In this document: positions 50,455-62,971 of the stretch, piece by piece
Layout: each line of letters begins with the position of its first letter
Position numbering within the stretch: the stretch's first letter is position 1
The notes under the pieces: model-generated
Databases searched by the model: none
What the model was told of the DNA's origin: nothing
What the model saw: only the letters and a program-made list of their open reading frames with translations
Made by a program: the position numbers and the translations under genes
NCBI RefSeq assembly: GCF_002343915.1
Contig: NZ_NETK01000001.1
Span: 7,764,001 to 7,828,000 of the forward strand
Direction of reading: 5' to 3'
Source: Nannocystis exedens
Lineage (GTDB): Bacteria; Myxococcota_A; Polyangia; Nannocystales; Nannocystaceae
DNA length: 64,000 nt

Positions 50455-50998
50455 CAGCCTCGACGCGCTCGTCTACGGGCTGATCGCCGCGGCGGCCGAG
50501 CGCGACCTCGGGGCCGTCTACGGCGCCGCGCCGCCGGCCGCGCTCGACGAACTGGCGGCGGCGCTGCGGCCGGAGGTCGAGTTCGTGCCGCCGCCGAGCT
50601 GGCGCGCGTTCATGGCGGCGTTCGGCTCGCTGCGGGTGCTCGACGCGGCCGGCGAGGTGGTCGATCTGTGCGTGTACACCCCGCGCGAGGCGGCCGCGCA
50701 CACGCGTGAGCACGTGCGCGTCGGCCCGGACGTGCGGTGGGTCGACGACGACGGCAGCGAGCACGCGATCACCACCGATCATCTGGTCGCCTTCGCCGAC
50801 GCGGGCGGCGGCGGGCAGTGGTGCTTCGACACCAGCGCGCCCGGGCCCGAGTACCCCGTGTGCTGCCATCACCCGGAGGAGCCGCTGTTCGCCCGCAAGC
50901 GCGAGGGCGGCGCCCGCGTGTCGGCGGAGGCTCACGAGTTCCCGGACTTCGGGGCGTGGCTGCGCGCGCAGATCGACGCGTTCGTGGCGGGGGCGTAG
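50372..50998 (+). CDS. SUKH/SMI1-like protein
   Basis: This 208-residue protein has a repetitive basic N-terminus (MADRTGPKGKGVKDMARKTG) made by the 14-bp array, then a domain like SMI1/KNR4 (SUKH): 'LYGAAPPAALDELAAAL' at the start, 'SWRAFMAAFGSLRV', and the end 'AHEFPDFGAWLRAQID'. SUKH proteins are often immunity proteins of contact-dependent toxins, but no toxin gene is visible beside it. The ATG at 50372 is used; an in-frame start downstream of the array (near 50414) would give a normal-length domain. Confidence 0.6.
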   Translation: MADRTGPKGKGVKDMARKTGLKGKGGADSLDALVYGLIAAAAERDLGAVYGAAPPAALDELAAALRPEVEFVPPPSWRAFMAAFGSLRVLDAAGEVVDLCVYTPREAAAHTREHVRVGPDVRWVDDDGSEHAITTDHLVAFADAGGGGQWCFDTSAPGPEYPVCCHHPEEPLFARKREGGARVSAEAHEFPDFGAWLRAQIDAFVAGA

Positions 50999-51297
50999 CT
51001 CGGGCTCATGGTGGAGCTGCTGCGGGCGCGACAGGCCCCTGAGCTCGGCGAGATCGTCAAGGCGCGACCGTGCGAGTTGCATGCTCTCCGTGAGCTGCCT
51101 GGTGACATCCGCGCTCGTTTCGTAGTCGGCGTCGTTACGGCGGTCGCGGAGGCGTCTGCCGTTCCTAGCGATCCGCGTCTCCAGCCTCGTACGCCCGGGA
51201 ACGGGTTGGGGCGGGTCGAACCACGGCCCCAGCGCGGCATGTTCTTCGACCTCGGGAAGGACGCGCCGTGGCGGGCGTGACGACATGCGCGCCTCGA
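50999..51297. other. Gap downstream of the SUKH-like gene
   Basis: An open frame of 90 codons (51008-51280, plus strand) and frames on the other strand cross this stretch, but none has a recognised motif or clear ribosome site. I see no feature I can support strongly. Confidence 0.3.
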
Positions 51298-53565
51298 TCA
51301 GCGACGACGGCGCCGGCGAGCGAGGCTGGCGAGCGCGAGCAGGGCCGGAGTGAGGCTGCGGTCGGGGTCGCTGTTGCAGGCGCAACCATCGGCGTCGACG
51401 GAGCCGCCCGTGCTCGCGGGATCGGTGGTGCCGGTGCTGCTGCCGGCGCTGGCGTCGGAGGTCTCGATCGGGCCGTGGGTGGTCGGCGAATCGCCGGTGG
51501 TCGGCACGAGGGTCGCCGACGACGTCGCGGTGCCGGTCGGGTCGAGCGAGGTCGAGGTCGTGCCGGTCGGGTCGAGCGAGGTCGACGAGGTGGTGCCGGT
51601 GATCGCGTCGGTCGTGGAGGTCGAGGTCGTCGTCCCGGTCGAGGTCGCGTCGGTGGTCGCGTCGCTTGTGGACGAGGTGTCGTCGCCGGTCGTCTCGCCG
51701 CCGGTCGTCGTCTCGTCGGGCGGCTCGAGGTAGCAGTTGGGCTTGCAGCCGTCGCCGGTGAAGCCGTTGCCGTCGTCGCACTCCTCGTCCGCGTCGACGA
51801 TGCCGTCGCCGCAGCGGCTCTGCGGGGCGCACACGCGGGTGTCGCAGCACGGGTCGGCGGGGAGTGGGTCGGCGATCGCGGCCAGCGCGAGCTCGAGCTG
51901 CATCTGGTTCTTGGCGTGGATCGGCGGGTGGACGCCGCCCGAGCCCCAGCTCGCCATCGCCGCGAGCTGGTTCTGGACCTGCGGCGGGCTGACGAGGTCG
52001 CCGAAGCCGATCACGCGGGTGGTGACGCCGGCGGCGTGCATCGCCGCGAGCGGGGCCTGGACCTCGGCGTCGCTCGAGTTGTAGGCGCCGTCGACGACGA
52101 GGACGTTGACGAACGGGGTCGCGTCGGTGCACGGCATGGCCGCGCCGTCGGCCAGACAGGCGGTCTTGTAGGCGGCGAGGTTGTCGTGCACGAGCTGCAA
52201 ACCGAGGTGCAGATGGGTGCCGGAGCCGGTGCAGGCCTGGGGATTGTTCGGGTGCAGGTCGCAGCGCGGCATGTGGCTGACGACCGGCTCGGTGAACGGC
52301 GGGTCGGCCTGATCGCCGGTCTTGAAGGTCCAGGTGAGGGGAGGACCGCCCCACGGATCGACGCATCCGGGCGGCTCGCACGAGGTGTCGGGATCGAGGG
52401 CCCACGCGAAGTGGGGCTGGTGGCACAGCCCGTAGTCGACGAGCAGCTTCTGCTCGCCGGGCGCGGGCTCGTGGTGGCCGAACACGGCCAGGCCGAACAG
52501 GCTGAAGTGCTCGCGCGTGCTGGCGAGGACGGGTCGCTGGAGGAGCGGCACGGGAGGCCCGGCCAGGACGTCGCGCACCTGGTCCCACGCGGTCATGCCC
52601 ATGGGTCCGGGCAGGGTGCCGCCGTTGATGTTGAGCATCGACGACGAGGCGTCGAGGAGGAACATCGCGCGCGCCATCGTCGGGCTGCACGACGGCAGCC
52701 GCACGTCGGCCGAGAAGTCGTGGACGACCCCCGCGAGCGCGTTCTGCAGGCCTTTCGCGTAGAGGCCGCTGCGCGCCGGGCCGGTGCCGCCCGCCATGCC
52801 GATCGCGTCGGCCCACGGCTCGCCGGCCGCCTCGCCGAGCGCGACCACGTATGTCCGAACGGACATATCATTAAAAAGGTCGGCGGCGACGAGGGCGGGG
52901 TCGGCGGTCGGCGGGGCGAGCTGCGTCGTGCCGGATGGATCGGTCCACGGGCCGTCGGTGATGAGCACGATCGCCGCGTCGCGCGGGTCGAGGTCGAGCG
53001 GGTGGTCGGCGGCGGTCTGTTGCAGGTAGGCCTTGGCTCGCGCCAGCGCGCCGCCGGTCCACGACTCGATGCCGTCGGGCTGGCCGCCCAGGGGCCAGTC
53101 GGCGGCGATCAGCGCCGTCTTCAGCGCGTCGCCGTTGCACTGCAAGTAGGCCATGTCGGGCGCGAGCGGGTCGTAAAAGCCGACGTCGAGGCGCTGGCCG
53201 TCGACCAGGCCGGAGGCGTCGCCGGCGATCGGCGTGCCCGGGACGTCGGGGTCGGGGTCGTGGCCGAAGCGCAGCAGCGCGATCTGCAGCTGGTCTGCCA
53301 GCAGGCCCTCGTCGGCCTCGAGGGCGTCGAGGACGCCGACGACGGCGGCCTCCCAGCGGGTCTGGTTGTCGACGAACGACTCGTTCATCGAGGTCGAGTA
53401 GTCGAGCACGAACAACAAGAGCGGCTTCTTCACCGCGCAGGTGGCCTCGTCGACGCAGGCCGCGGCGGCAGGGGCCGACGCCCCGAAGAGGGTCAGTCCG
53501 GCCGCGAGCACGGCAAAGCAGAGGTCGGATGTCCGCGGAGCAGAAAGCGTACGGGCAGGTCGCAT
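51298..53565 (-). CDS. Secreted vWA-domain protein with MYXO-CTERM-like tail
   Basis: This 755-residue protein has a signal peptide (residues 10-36), and a von Willebrand factor A domain with MIDAS motif 'LDYSTSMN' (Asp55, Ser57, Ser59) and later 'IVLITDGPW'. A second vWA-like part follows near residue 300 ('RAMFLLDASSSML'). Next come a Cys-rich 'DEECDDGNGFTGDGCKPNC' repeat of the myxobacterial disulfide type, a long Thr/Ser-rich linker, and a tail of Cys, short hydrophobic helix and five Arg, as in MYXO-CTERM sorting signals. It should be a cell-surface, metal-dependent adhesion-type protein. Confidence 0.88.
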   Translation of the reverse strand: MRPARTLSAPRTSDLCFAVLAAGLTLFGASAPAAAACVDEATCAVKKPLLLFVLDYSTSMNESFVDNQTRWEAAVVGVLDALEADEGLLADQLQIALLRFGHDPDPDVPGTPIAGDASGLVDGQRLDVGFYDPLAPDMAYLQCNGDALKTALIAADWPLGGQPDGIESWTGGALARAKAYLQQTAADHPLDLDPRDAAIVLITDGPWTDPSGTTQLAPPTADPALVAADLFNDMSVRTYVVALGEAAGEPWADAIGMAGGTGPARSGLYAKGLQNALAGVVHDFSADVRLPSCSPTMARAMFLLDASSSMLNINGGTLPGPMGMTAWDQVRDVLAGPPVPLLQRPVLASTREHFSLFGLAVFGHHEPAPGEQKLLVDYGLCHQPHFAWALDPDTSCEPPGCVDPWGGPPLTWTFKTGDQADPPFTEPVVSHMPRCDLHPNNPQACTGSGTHLHLGLQLVHDNLAAYKTACLADGAAMPCTDATPFVNVLVVDGAYNSSDAEVQAPLAAMHAAGVTTRVIGFGDLVSPPQVQNQLAAMASWGSGGVHPPIHAKNQMQLELALAAIADPLPADPCCDTRVCAPQSRCGDGIVDADEECDDGNGFTGDGCKPNCYLEPPDETTTGGETTGDDTSSTSDATTDATSTGTTTSTSTTDAITGTTSSTSLDPTGTTSTSLDPTGTATSSATLVPTTGDSPTTHGPIETSDASAGSSTGTTDPASTGGSVDADGCACNSDPDRSLTPALLALASLARRRRRR

Positions 53566-54111
53566 CGGCGAGTCTCCAACTCCATCGAGCCAGTCAGCCC
53601 TCAGGAGAACAGGACCCTCGGGCGCTGTCCAGCGGGCACGGGCGTGAGCGCGCGGCTCGGAGAGCGACCGGGGCGGTCCTTTCGGCGCACGGAAATCGAG
53701 GGTCGTAGCCATACGGGCGGGCCCGGACCTCGGCGGGAGCGGCCCGACCCGTGGGGCCGTCGGGGGCGAGGGCGTGAGGGTACGGATGTCTGAAAAGTCA
53801 TGTCTTCGAGGCCATGTCGGGCGGCCCGACCGCGGGCGGCCCGACGTGGGCTCGGGGACCGATGGGCGCAGGAGGATGACTCAGGCATGCCGAGCGGGAT
53901 GCCTGCGACCCCCACGGTGACTGCATCGATCGAAAAAGCCCGAAGGCGCACCGCCTCGAGGCACGGCGGCGCGGCGCGACCGGGCGACGGCTCGTGAAGA
54001 GAATTAAATGTCCGAAGGAGCAGGGGTTCAGGGGCGTGTCCGATCGGCCCGGTCGTGGCGGGAGTCCGGTCGGACATGCCCCAATAGTCATGTCCTCGGG
54101 GACATGGCCGG
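53566..54111. other. Intergenic region with two 14-bp repeat arrays
   Basis: About 545 bases with no gene. Tetranucleotides at 53785, 53799 and 53813, and CATG at 54075, 54089, 54103 and 54117, each lie exactly 14 bp apart. The second array runs into the last codons and stop of the leftward M4 protease gene. The promoter of the leftward vWA gene must lie near 53566-53620. Confidence 0.6.
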
Positions 54112-57100
54112 TCAGCCATGCCGGCGGCGCCGGCGGAGCAGCAGCAGCGGGGCGGCGAGGAGCAGCTGGCGCCAGTCGACGGGGGCGTCGCTGCGGCAGG
54201 TGCAGGTGATCGTGCCGACCTCGCCGGCGGTGGCGGTGTCGGGGCTGGGCTCGTCGCCGGTGCTGCCGGTGCCGTCGCCGCCGCTCGACGGGCCGCCGGT
54301 GGTCGGGTCGTCGGGGCCGGGGCCGGGGACGCAGGCGAACCCGCCGTCGTCGCTCGCGCCGCAGCTCGGGGTCATCGGCGTGGCCTCGCAGTCGGTGGTG
54401 ACGAGGCCGTCGTCGGGGTCGCAGAAGGTGAGGACGTCGCCGTCGCAGGCGCCGGCCTCGCCGACGTCGCCGCACGGGTTGCAGTCGGCGCCGTCCGAGC
54501 CCTCCGGGCACAGGTCGGGGACGTCGCAGCTGCCGTCGTGCTCGTAGGGGCACCAGTCGGCCGGCGCCTCCGGCAGCGCGCCGGAGTCGGGGTCGACGCA
54601 GCTGTAGCCGACCTTCGCGTCGACGAAGCCGCACTCCTTGCCCTGCTTGACGCAGTAGACCTCCTGGGTGACGCCGGTCGAGCCGTCGCAGTAGACGAGC
54701 ACGTCGCCGACGCACTTGCCGTAGTAGGTGCTGCCGCCGGGGACGTCCTTGCAGGTCGCCTTGGTGTCGATGTTCTCGGCGCAGTAAGGGTCGACGAGGC
54801 AGGCGCGGGTGCCGTCGGACACGCTGGCGCAGCAGTCGTAGGCGCTCTCGCAGTCGCCGCCGGCCTTGCACTCGTGCGAGCAGAAGCCAGTCGCCGCGTC
54901 CTGCTCCGACACGCAGAACGGGTTGTTCGCCCCGCACTCCTGGTAGCCGTCGGCGTCGCAGGTCGCGGCCGCGCCCTTGCCGTTCGGGTTGAGGCAGTCG
55001 TAGCCGACGATCGAGTCGAACTTGCCGCACGTGAGGCCGTCGGCGCCGCAGTCGATGCTGACGATCTCGTCGTCGGGCACGCCGACCTGGCAGTAGACCA
55101 GCGTGTCGCCGTCGCAGCGGCCGAAGAACGACTCGTTGCCGCAGGTGCCGGCGATGACGACGCAGTTGCCGTTGCCGTCGTCCTCGAAGTTGTCGTTGCA
55201 GGCGCAGGTGTAGTCGGCCTGGTCCTGCGGGTCGGCCCACTCGGGGTGCGCGTTGTCGGGGCAGTCGCTCTCGACCGGCTCGCACTCGCCGTCGGGAGCG
55301 TTGGGCGCGCCCTCGAAGCCGGGGTCGCACACGCACTGCTTCTTCACCGGGTCCCAGCCGGCGTTGAGCGGGCAGCCGTTCTCCTCGGCGACGCACTGGC
55401 TGCCGTCCTGGCTCGGCTTGAAGCCGTCCTGGCACAGACACAGGCCGTTGGCCTCGATCGAATTGGTCGGGCACTCGACGTCGCCGAGGGTGACGCAGGC
55501 GGTGCCGTCGCCGCTGGGGACGAAGCCGGGGTCGCAGTAGCACAGGCCGTCTTTCTCGGAGGCGTCGTCGGGGCAGCCGTCCATCGGCACGTCGCTGGCC
55601 GCGAGCACGCCGACGGCGACCCACGCCTCGGCGGCGGCGGTGCAGTCGCCGTCCGTGGCCTGGCCGAGCGCGACCAGCTCCTTGCAGGCGGCGACTGTCC
55701 CTTGAGCCATGTCGACGAAGCTGGCCTGGCTGCCGATGTGGCCCTTGTAGAGGGTGCGGTACCAGACCTTCTCGAGCAGCTCCTTGCTGCGGGCGGTGGC
55801 GAGGAGGTAGGCGGCGTGGTTGGGGATCCCGCTGTTGATGTGGACGCCGCCGTAGTCCTCGAAGCCCTTGTAGAGCTGGTTCATGTGCTTGGGCTGCTGG
55901 CCGAGCTCGGGGTCGATGAAGCTGCGCGCGAACGAGGCGCCGAAGCCGGGGCCGACCACGTCCTCGCCGAGGGTCCAGTCGTCGCGGTCGATCATCATCG
56001 CCATGACGTCGGCGAAGCTCTCGTTGAGCGCGCCGGGCTGGTTCTGATAGACGAGGTTGGCGGTGCCGGTGATGACGGCGTGGCTGTACTCGTGGGCCGC
56101 GACGTCGAGCGAGCGCGTGAACTCCTTGAAGAGCCACTTGTCGCCGTCGCCGATCGCCATGAGGCGGTCGTACGGGTCCCAGAAGGCGTTGTTGAAGGCC
56201 TGGCCGAAGTGGATGACCTGCTCGACCGCGGCGCCCTTGCCGTCCCACGAGTTGCGGGCGTGGGTGGCCTGGTAGTAGTCGATGACCTTCTGCATGTGGG
56301 CGTGGGCGGTCGCCTCGGCGGCGGTCCACGCGGTCTTGGTCTTGCTGGTCGCCAGCGCCGCGCTCGCGGGCGACTGGCTGTTGCCGCCGTCGAGGGTCTG
56401 CAAGGTGGCGGCGGCGAGGCCCTTGCTGCGGTCGTAGAGGCCGTACTCGTTCTTGTCCGGGTAGTGCGACAACCGCAGGGTGACGGTCTTGCCGAAGTGG
56501 TCGGTGGCGGTGCCGGTGGTCGGCGTGACGGTCTCGGTGGCGACCAGCGGGTGCCGGGCGAGCACCCGGCCCTGCTCGGCGTCGACGTAGGTGACGAAGT
56601 GCTGGTAGGACCCATCGGCCAGGTCGACGGTCTGCACCAGGCGCCAGGCGAGGACGCCCCCGCGGTCGTGGCTCTGCGGCCAGACGCCGAGCTCGGCGGG
56701 GCCGCGATCGACGGCCCGGCGATCGCGGGCCTCGGGGCCGTTGTGCCGGCGGGCGCGGGCGCGGGCGGCGTCGGCCCCGAACTTGACGACGAGCGGCGGA
56801 TCGAGGCGCCCGAGGTTCTGGGCGGCGATCGAGGTGAGGGCGCCGTCGCGATCGAAGTGAACCTTGACCTCGGCGCCCCACACCGGGAGGCCGCGGAAGC
56901 GGACGGCGAAGTGCAGCGCGAGGTCGCCGGCGTCGCCGCTGATCACCCGCGACCGCGCGAGCTCGACGTCCCCGGGCGCGCCGGCGAGGCCGAGGACGTC
57001 GCGGTGCTCGGCGAGCATGGCCTGGGCCGCCTGGACGCCGACGCCATGGGGGTTGGCGACGCGGCCGTCGAAGCGCCGCAGGGTGCCGTGCGCGGGGTCG

Positions 57101-57366
57101 AGGCGGACCTGCGCCGGCTCGCTCGAGCGGGCGGCCAAATCGACGAGGGCGGTCCGCACGAACGGCGCCGGCGCGGCGGCCTTGCCCGCCTGCGCGACCG
57201 TCAGCGGCCGGGGCCGCGCGGCCGGATGATCCGCGGCGACGACGCGCGCGAGCGGCTTGCCGAGCTGCTTGTTGCCGCCGCGCTTGCCGGTCGGCTCGGC
57301 GCCGGCCAGCGGGATCATCGCGAGGGACACGAGCGAGGCGGTGAACAGCGAGAGGCGACGCGACAT
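54112..57366 (-). CDS. Secreted M4 (thermolysin-like) metalloprotease
   Basis: This 1084-residue protein has a signal peptide (MSRRLSLFTASLVSLAMIPLAGA) and an FTP/PepSY-type propeptide (residues 60-260). The catalytic domain has HEYSH (425-429) and the third zinc ligand Glu449 in 'ALNESFADVM', then 'GVHINSGIPNHAAYLLA', all as in thermolysin. From about residue 600 a long series of Cys-rich EGF-like modules follows ('LCYCDPGFVPSGDGTAC' and similar), and then a Gly/Ser/Thr linker and a Cys-hydrophobic-Arg5 MYXO-CTERM-like end. The EGF-like array probably binds cell-surface or prey material. Confidence 0.92.
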   Translation of the reverse strand: MSRRLSLFTASLVSLAMIPLAGAEPTGKRGGNKQLGKPLARVVAADHPAARPRPLTVAQAGKAAAPAPFVRTALVDLAARSSEPAQVRLDPAHGTLRRFDGRVANPHGVGVQAAQAMLAEHRDVLGLAGAPGDVELARSRVISGDAGDLALHFAVRFRGLPVWGAEVKVHFDRDGALTSIAAQNLGRLDPPLVVKFGADAARARARRHNGPEARDRRAVDRGPAELGVWPQSHDRGGVLAWRLVQTVDLADGSYQHFVTYVDAEQGRVLARHPLVATETVTPTTGTATDHFGKTVTLRLSHYPDKNEYGLYDRSKGLAAATLQTLDGGNSQSPASAALATSKTKTAWTAAEATAHAHMQKVIDYYQATHARNSWDGKGAAVEQVIHFGQAFNNAFWDPYDRLMAIGDGDKWLFKEFTRSLDVAAHEYSHAVITGTANLVYQNQPGALNESFADVMAMMIDRDDWTLGEDVVGPGFGASFARSFIDPELGQQPKHMNQLYKGFEDYGGVHINSGIPNHAAYLLATARSKELLEKVWYRTLYKGHIGSQASFVDMAQGTVAACKELVALGQATDGDCTAAAEAWVAVGVLAASDVPMDGCPDDASEKDGLCYCDPGFVPSGDGTACVTLGDVECPTNSIEANGLCLCQDGFKPSQDGSQCVAEENGCPLNAGWDPVKKQCVCDPGFEGAPNAPDGECEPVESDCPDNAHPEWADPQDQADYTCACNDNFEDDGNGNCVVIAGTCGNESFFGRCDGDTLVYCQVGVPDDEIVSIDCGADGLTCGKFDSIVGYDCLNPNGKGAAATCDADGYQECGANNPFCVSEQDAATGFCSHECKAGGDCESAYDCCASVSDGTRACLVDPYCAENIDTKATCKDVPGGSTYYGKCVGDVLVYCDGSTGVTQEVYCVKQGKECGFVDAKVGYSCVDPDSGALPEAPADWCPYEHDGSCDVPDLCPEGSDGADCNPCGDVGEAGACDGDVLTFCDPDDGLVTTDCEATPMTPSCGASDDGGFACVPGPGPDDPTTGGPSSGGDGTGSTGDEPSPDTATAGEVGTITCTCRSDAPVDWRQLLLAAPLLLLRRRRRHG

Positions 57367-57421
57367 ACGGCGCGGCGAGGATACCTTGACGATCGCCGGC
57401 TCGCGGGGCGAATCTTCGCCG

Positions 57422-59569
57422 GTGCGCGTCACGACGTGGTCGGTTTCTGGAGCGAACGTGATCGTCGCGGCGATCGGGGTCGCCATCTGGCTCGGCGGCG
57501 CCGCGCCGGCGCGGGCCGAGCCGCCGCCGGCGACGGAGACCCCGGCGGCGCCGAGCCTGCAAGGCATCGCGCCGGCCGAATTCGGGGCCGGCGCGACGAT
57601 CACGATCACCGGCTCGAACTTCGCCGAGGGCGACGCGGTGCTGATCGACGCGATCGCGCTCGAGGACGTGACGGTCGCGCCGGGCTCGATCACCGCGACG
57701 GTGCCGGTCAAGACCAAGAGCGCGAAGAAGCTGATCCTCAAGCGGGCCAAGAAGAAGGTCGCCGAGCTGGCGATCACCGGCTTCGTCAAGGCGCCGGCGT
57801 TGACGTCGGCGTCGCCGAAGTTCGCGGCGCCCGGCGAGGTGGTCACGCTCAAGGGCAAGAACCTCGACCGCGTGACGACGCTGACGCTCGCCGGCGCGCC
57901 GGTGAAGGTCGACGAGCTCGGCGCGACGTCGCTCCGCTTCACCGCGCCTGCCGGGACCACGGGTCCGCTGGCGGTGAAGAGCGTCGGCGGCGAGGCGGCG
58001 CTGAAGAAGGACTACGAGATCTTCTACGCCCCCGTGCTGACGGCGGCGAGCCCGGCGGCGGCGTTCGAGGGCGACAGCGTGACCCTCACCGGCGCGCACC
58101 TCGGGGCGGCCAAGTTCAAGCTCGGCAGCAAGCCGCTCAAGGCGTCCGAGCAGGGCGAAGCCGAGGCGACGGTGACGATCGCCAAGGGCGCCAAGTCGGG
58201 CGACCTCAAGGCCGAGGCGCGCAAGAAGGGCTCGGCGGTGGCGTTCACCGTGCACCCGACGCCGGCGCTGACGACGGTGCCGAAGGAGGTCGGCGGGCCG
58301 GGGACGCTCAAGGTCAGCGGCAAGAACCTCGACTTCGTCACGACCTGGCGCCTGGGACAGGTGACGCTGACCCCCGAGGCGCCGGCCGGCAAGTCGAAGG
58401 TCGCGCTGACGCTGCCCGACAGCGCCCCGACCGACCAGCCGCTGGTGGCGGTGTCGCAGGGCCGCGAGTTCGCCAGCAAGAAGCCGATCGCGGTGGTGAA
58501 GACGCCTGTCGTGGAAGCCATGTCCTATTGGCCAGGTCCCGAGGGCAAGGGCGTCGAGGGGGAGATCCGCGGGCGCGAGCTGACCGACAAGACCCGGTTC
58601 ACCCTGGCCGGCAAGAGCATGAAGACCAGCTTCGTCGACCCGACGAAGGTGACGTTCGCGCTGACGAAGGCGCCGAAGGCGGCCGAGCAGGCGCTGCAGG
58701 CCAAGACCGGCAAGTACAAGGGGCCGGCGCTGACGGTCGACGGGGCCGCCGAAGGCTACAGCGCCGGGCCGGCGCGGCTCGGCGAGATCCTCGCGGCCGG
58801 CGGGTCGGGCTACACGCTGGCGGCGATCGACGCCGACCTCGAGGTCAGCCGGCGCCAGCCGGGCCGCGGAACCGAGCCGCTCAAGGCGCTGGGCCGGGCG
58901 GCCACCGGTCCCGAAGGACAGGCGGACGTCGCGGCGGCGGGCCGCCGGATCGCGCTCGACCTGCGCCGCTTCACCGTCGCGCAGGTGGCCCTGTGCGCGC
59001 AGATGACGGCCGGCAAGACGCCCGCGCAGGCGGAGGCCAACGCGGCCCTCGGCGACGCGCTGCGGGCCAGCCAGAAGCACATGCTGGCGCTCGCGGGGCA
59101 GCTGCGCGACCTGTGGTCGGGCCTGCCGCTGGCGGCCACGGCGAGCGACGCGAGCACGGGGCTGGCCGACGTCGACGCCGAGGTCGCGGCGGCCGCGGCG
59201 GCGCGGGCCCAGGTCGAGGCGGCCTGCAAGAACAAGTTCGTCGGCAGCGGCAAGCTGCTCAGCGAGGCGGGCGCGGTGGCCAGGGTCGACCTGCCGGCGC
59301 TGTACGGCGAGGCGATCAAGGGCGCGTTCGCGGCGGTGCTGGCCGCGGGCAAGACGTGGCCCGCGGTCGAGGGCGAGGTGACGCCGCGCCTCGGCGGGCT
59401 GCCGCCGGCGCGCAAGAAGCTGTGGCAAGATGTCCTCAAGGCCAGCAAGTCGGCGGTCGAGGGCGGGGCCGCGGCGACCACCGGCAAGGGCGCGCGCGGC
59501 GACAAGCACGTCGAGCCGCAGGGCAAGCCGAAGGGCGACACCGGCAAGGGCAAGGGCAAGGCGGGCTGA
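57422..59569 (+). CDS. Secreted IPT/TIG-domain protein
   Basis: This 715-residue protein has an N-terminal hydrophobic segment ('ANVIVAAIGVAIWLGGAAPARA'). It then carries three or more immunoglobulin-like IPT/TIG domains, each opening with the pattern 'P-x-f-x-a-G-x-x-v-T-i-x-G-x-n-f' (about residues 45, 120 and 200, for example 'GATITITGSNF' and 'GEVVTLKGKNL'). The C-terminal third is helical and ends in a Lys/Gly-rich tail. No enzymatic domain is seen. It lies divergently from the M4 protease gene with 55 bases between starts. GTG at 57422 is the assumed start. Confidence 0.75.
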   Translation: MRVTTWSVSGANVIVAAIGVAIWLGGAAPARAEPPPATETPAAPSLQGIAPAEFGAGATITITGSNFAEGDAVLIDAIALEDVTVAPGSITATVPVKTKSAKKLILKRAKKKVAELAITGFVKAPALTSASPKFAAPGEVVTLKGKNLDRVTTLTLAGAPVKVDELGATSLRFTAPAGTTGPLAVKSVGGEAALKKDYEIFYAPVLTAASPAAAFEGDSVTLTGAHLGAAKFKLGSKPLKASEQGEAEATVTIAKGAKSGDLKAEARKKGSAVAFTVHPTPALTTVPKEVGGPGTLKVSGKNLDFVTTWRLGQVTLTPEAPAGKSKVALTLPDSAPTDQPLVAVSQGREFASKKPIAVVKTPVVEAMSYWPGPEGKGVEGEIRGRELTDKTRFTLAGKSMKTSFVDPTKVTFALTKAPKAAEQALQAKTGKYKGPALTVDGAAEGYSAGPARLGEILAAGGSGYTLAAIDADLEVSRRQPGRGTEPLKALGRAATGPEGQADVAAAGRRIALDLRRFTVAQVALCAQMTAGKTPAQAEANAALGDALRASQKHMLALAGQLRDLWSGLPLAATASDASTGLADVDAEVAAAAAARAQVEAACKNKFVGSGKLLSEAGAVARVDLPALYGEAIKGAFAAVLAAGKTWPAVEGEVTPRLGGLPPARKKLWQDVLKASKSAVEGGAAATTGKGARGDKHVEPQGKPKGDTGKGKGKAG

Positions 59570-59593
59570 GGCCGCGCGCGGAGGCGAGGGTCG

Positions 59594-60097
59594 ATGAGAC
59601 TTCGGGGCAGGTTCTTGGGGACATGTGCTTGGGTGCTGGTGGTCGCCTGCGGCGACGACGGCGAGGCGACCACCGACGGCGCGGGCGCGACGACGGGCGC
59701 GGCCGGGGCGACGCCGGGGGAGGTCGAGATCGTCGGCCAGGTCGACGTGATCGACCTGTGCGGCACCAGCGGCGCGACGGCGGTGTCGTTCCGCGCGACC
59801 AAGATCGGCTGCGAGCAGGCGTCGCCGGCCCCGTGCACGATCAAGGTCGACCCCTACGAGGAGGTCGTCGGCGACGCCGCCACCTGTCCCGCGAGCCAGA
59901 ACGCCGCCGAGATGCGCGTGGTCGTCGAGTCCGCCGGGCGCTGGCAGGTCGAGGCCCGCGCGCTCACCGACTCGGGCTACGTCGGCAAGTGCTTCGGCCC
60001 CGGCACCGAGGAGGTCACGCTGGTGACGAAGGCCCAGGTCGAGGCGGGGGCGACGATCGCCGTGTCCGCCCGCTCCGGCCCCTGCCCGCCGCCGTGA
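59594..60097 (+). CDS. Small lipoprotein
   Basis: This 167-residue protein starts at ATG 59594 with a lipoprotein signal ('LGTCAWVLVVAC'), a Thr/Ala/Gly linker, and a beta-rich domain with about six Cys ('VIDLCGTSGATAVSF', 'GCEQASPAPC'). A 14-bp repeat array (59608, 59622 and 59636) codes part of the signal sequence. It follows the IPT gene after 24 bases. Family unknown. Confidence 0.65.
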   Translation: MRLRGRFLGTCAWVLVVACGDDGEATTDGAGATTGAAGATPGEVEIVGQVDVIDLCGTSGATAVSFRATKIGCEQASPAPCTIKVDPYEEVVGDAATCPASQNAAEMRVVVESAGRWQVEARALTDSGYVGKCFGPGTEEVTLVTKAQVEAGATIAVSARSGPCPPP

Positions 60098-60265
60098 GCG
60101 CCGCCCCGGGGCGCCGCAGGGCCCCGGAAGACCGCGACGCCGCGGCGCAGGCGAGGCCCCGGCGCGGGGCCGGAGGCGGCCGCGAGCTCGACGGGCGGCC
60201 CGAAGGCGAGGGGCGCGGGTTTTCCTTGGCAATCGCGCGCGCTCGGCTTAGCGTTGCGGCGCGCC

Positions 60266-62914
<2,649 letters not shown>

Positions 62915-62971
62915 GCCCGGTGAACCTTCCTTCATTGGACAGCAAGGGGCCTGTGCCCGCACAAACCCGCC

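Noticed and set aside
51268..53793. Long plus-strand frame opposite the vWA gene
   Set aside because: Composition is Arg/Gly/Val-rich with no domain; the minus strand has a signal peptide, MIDAS motif and MYXO-CTERM-like tail.
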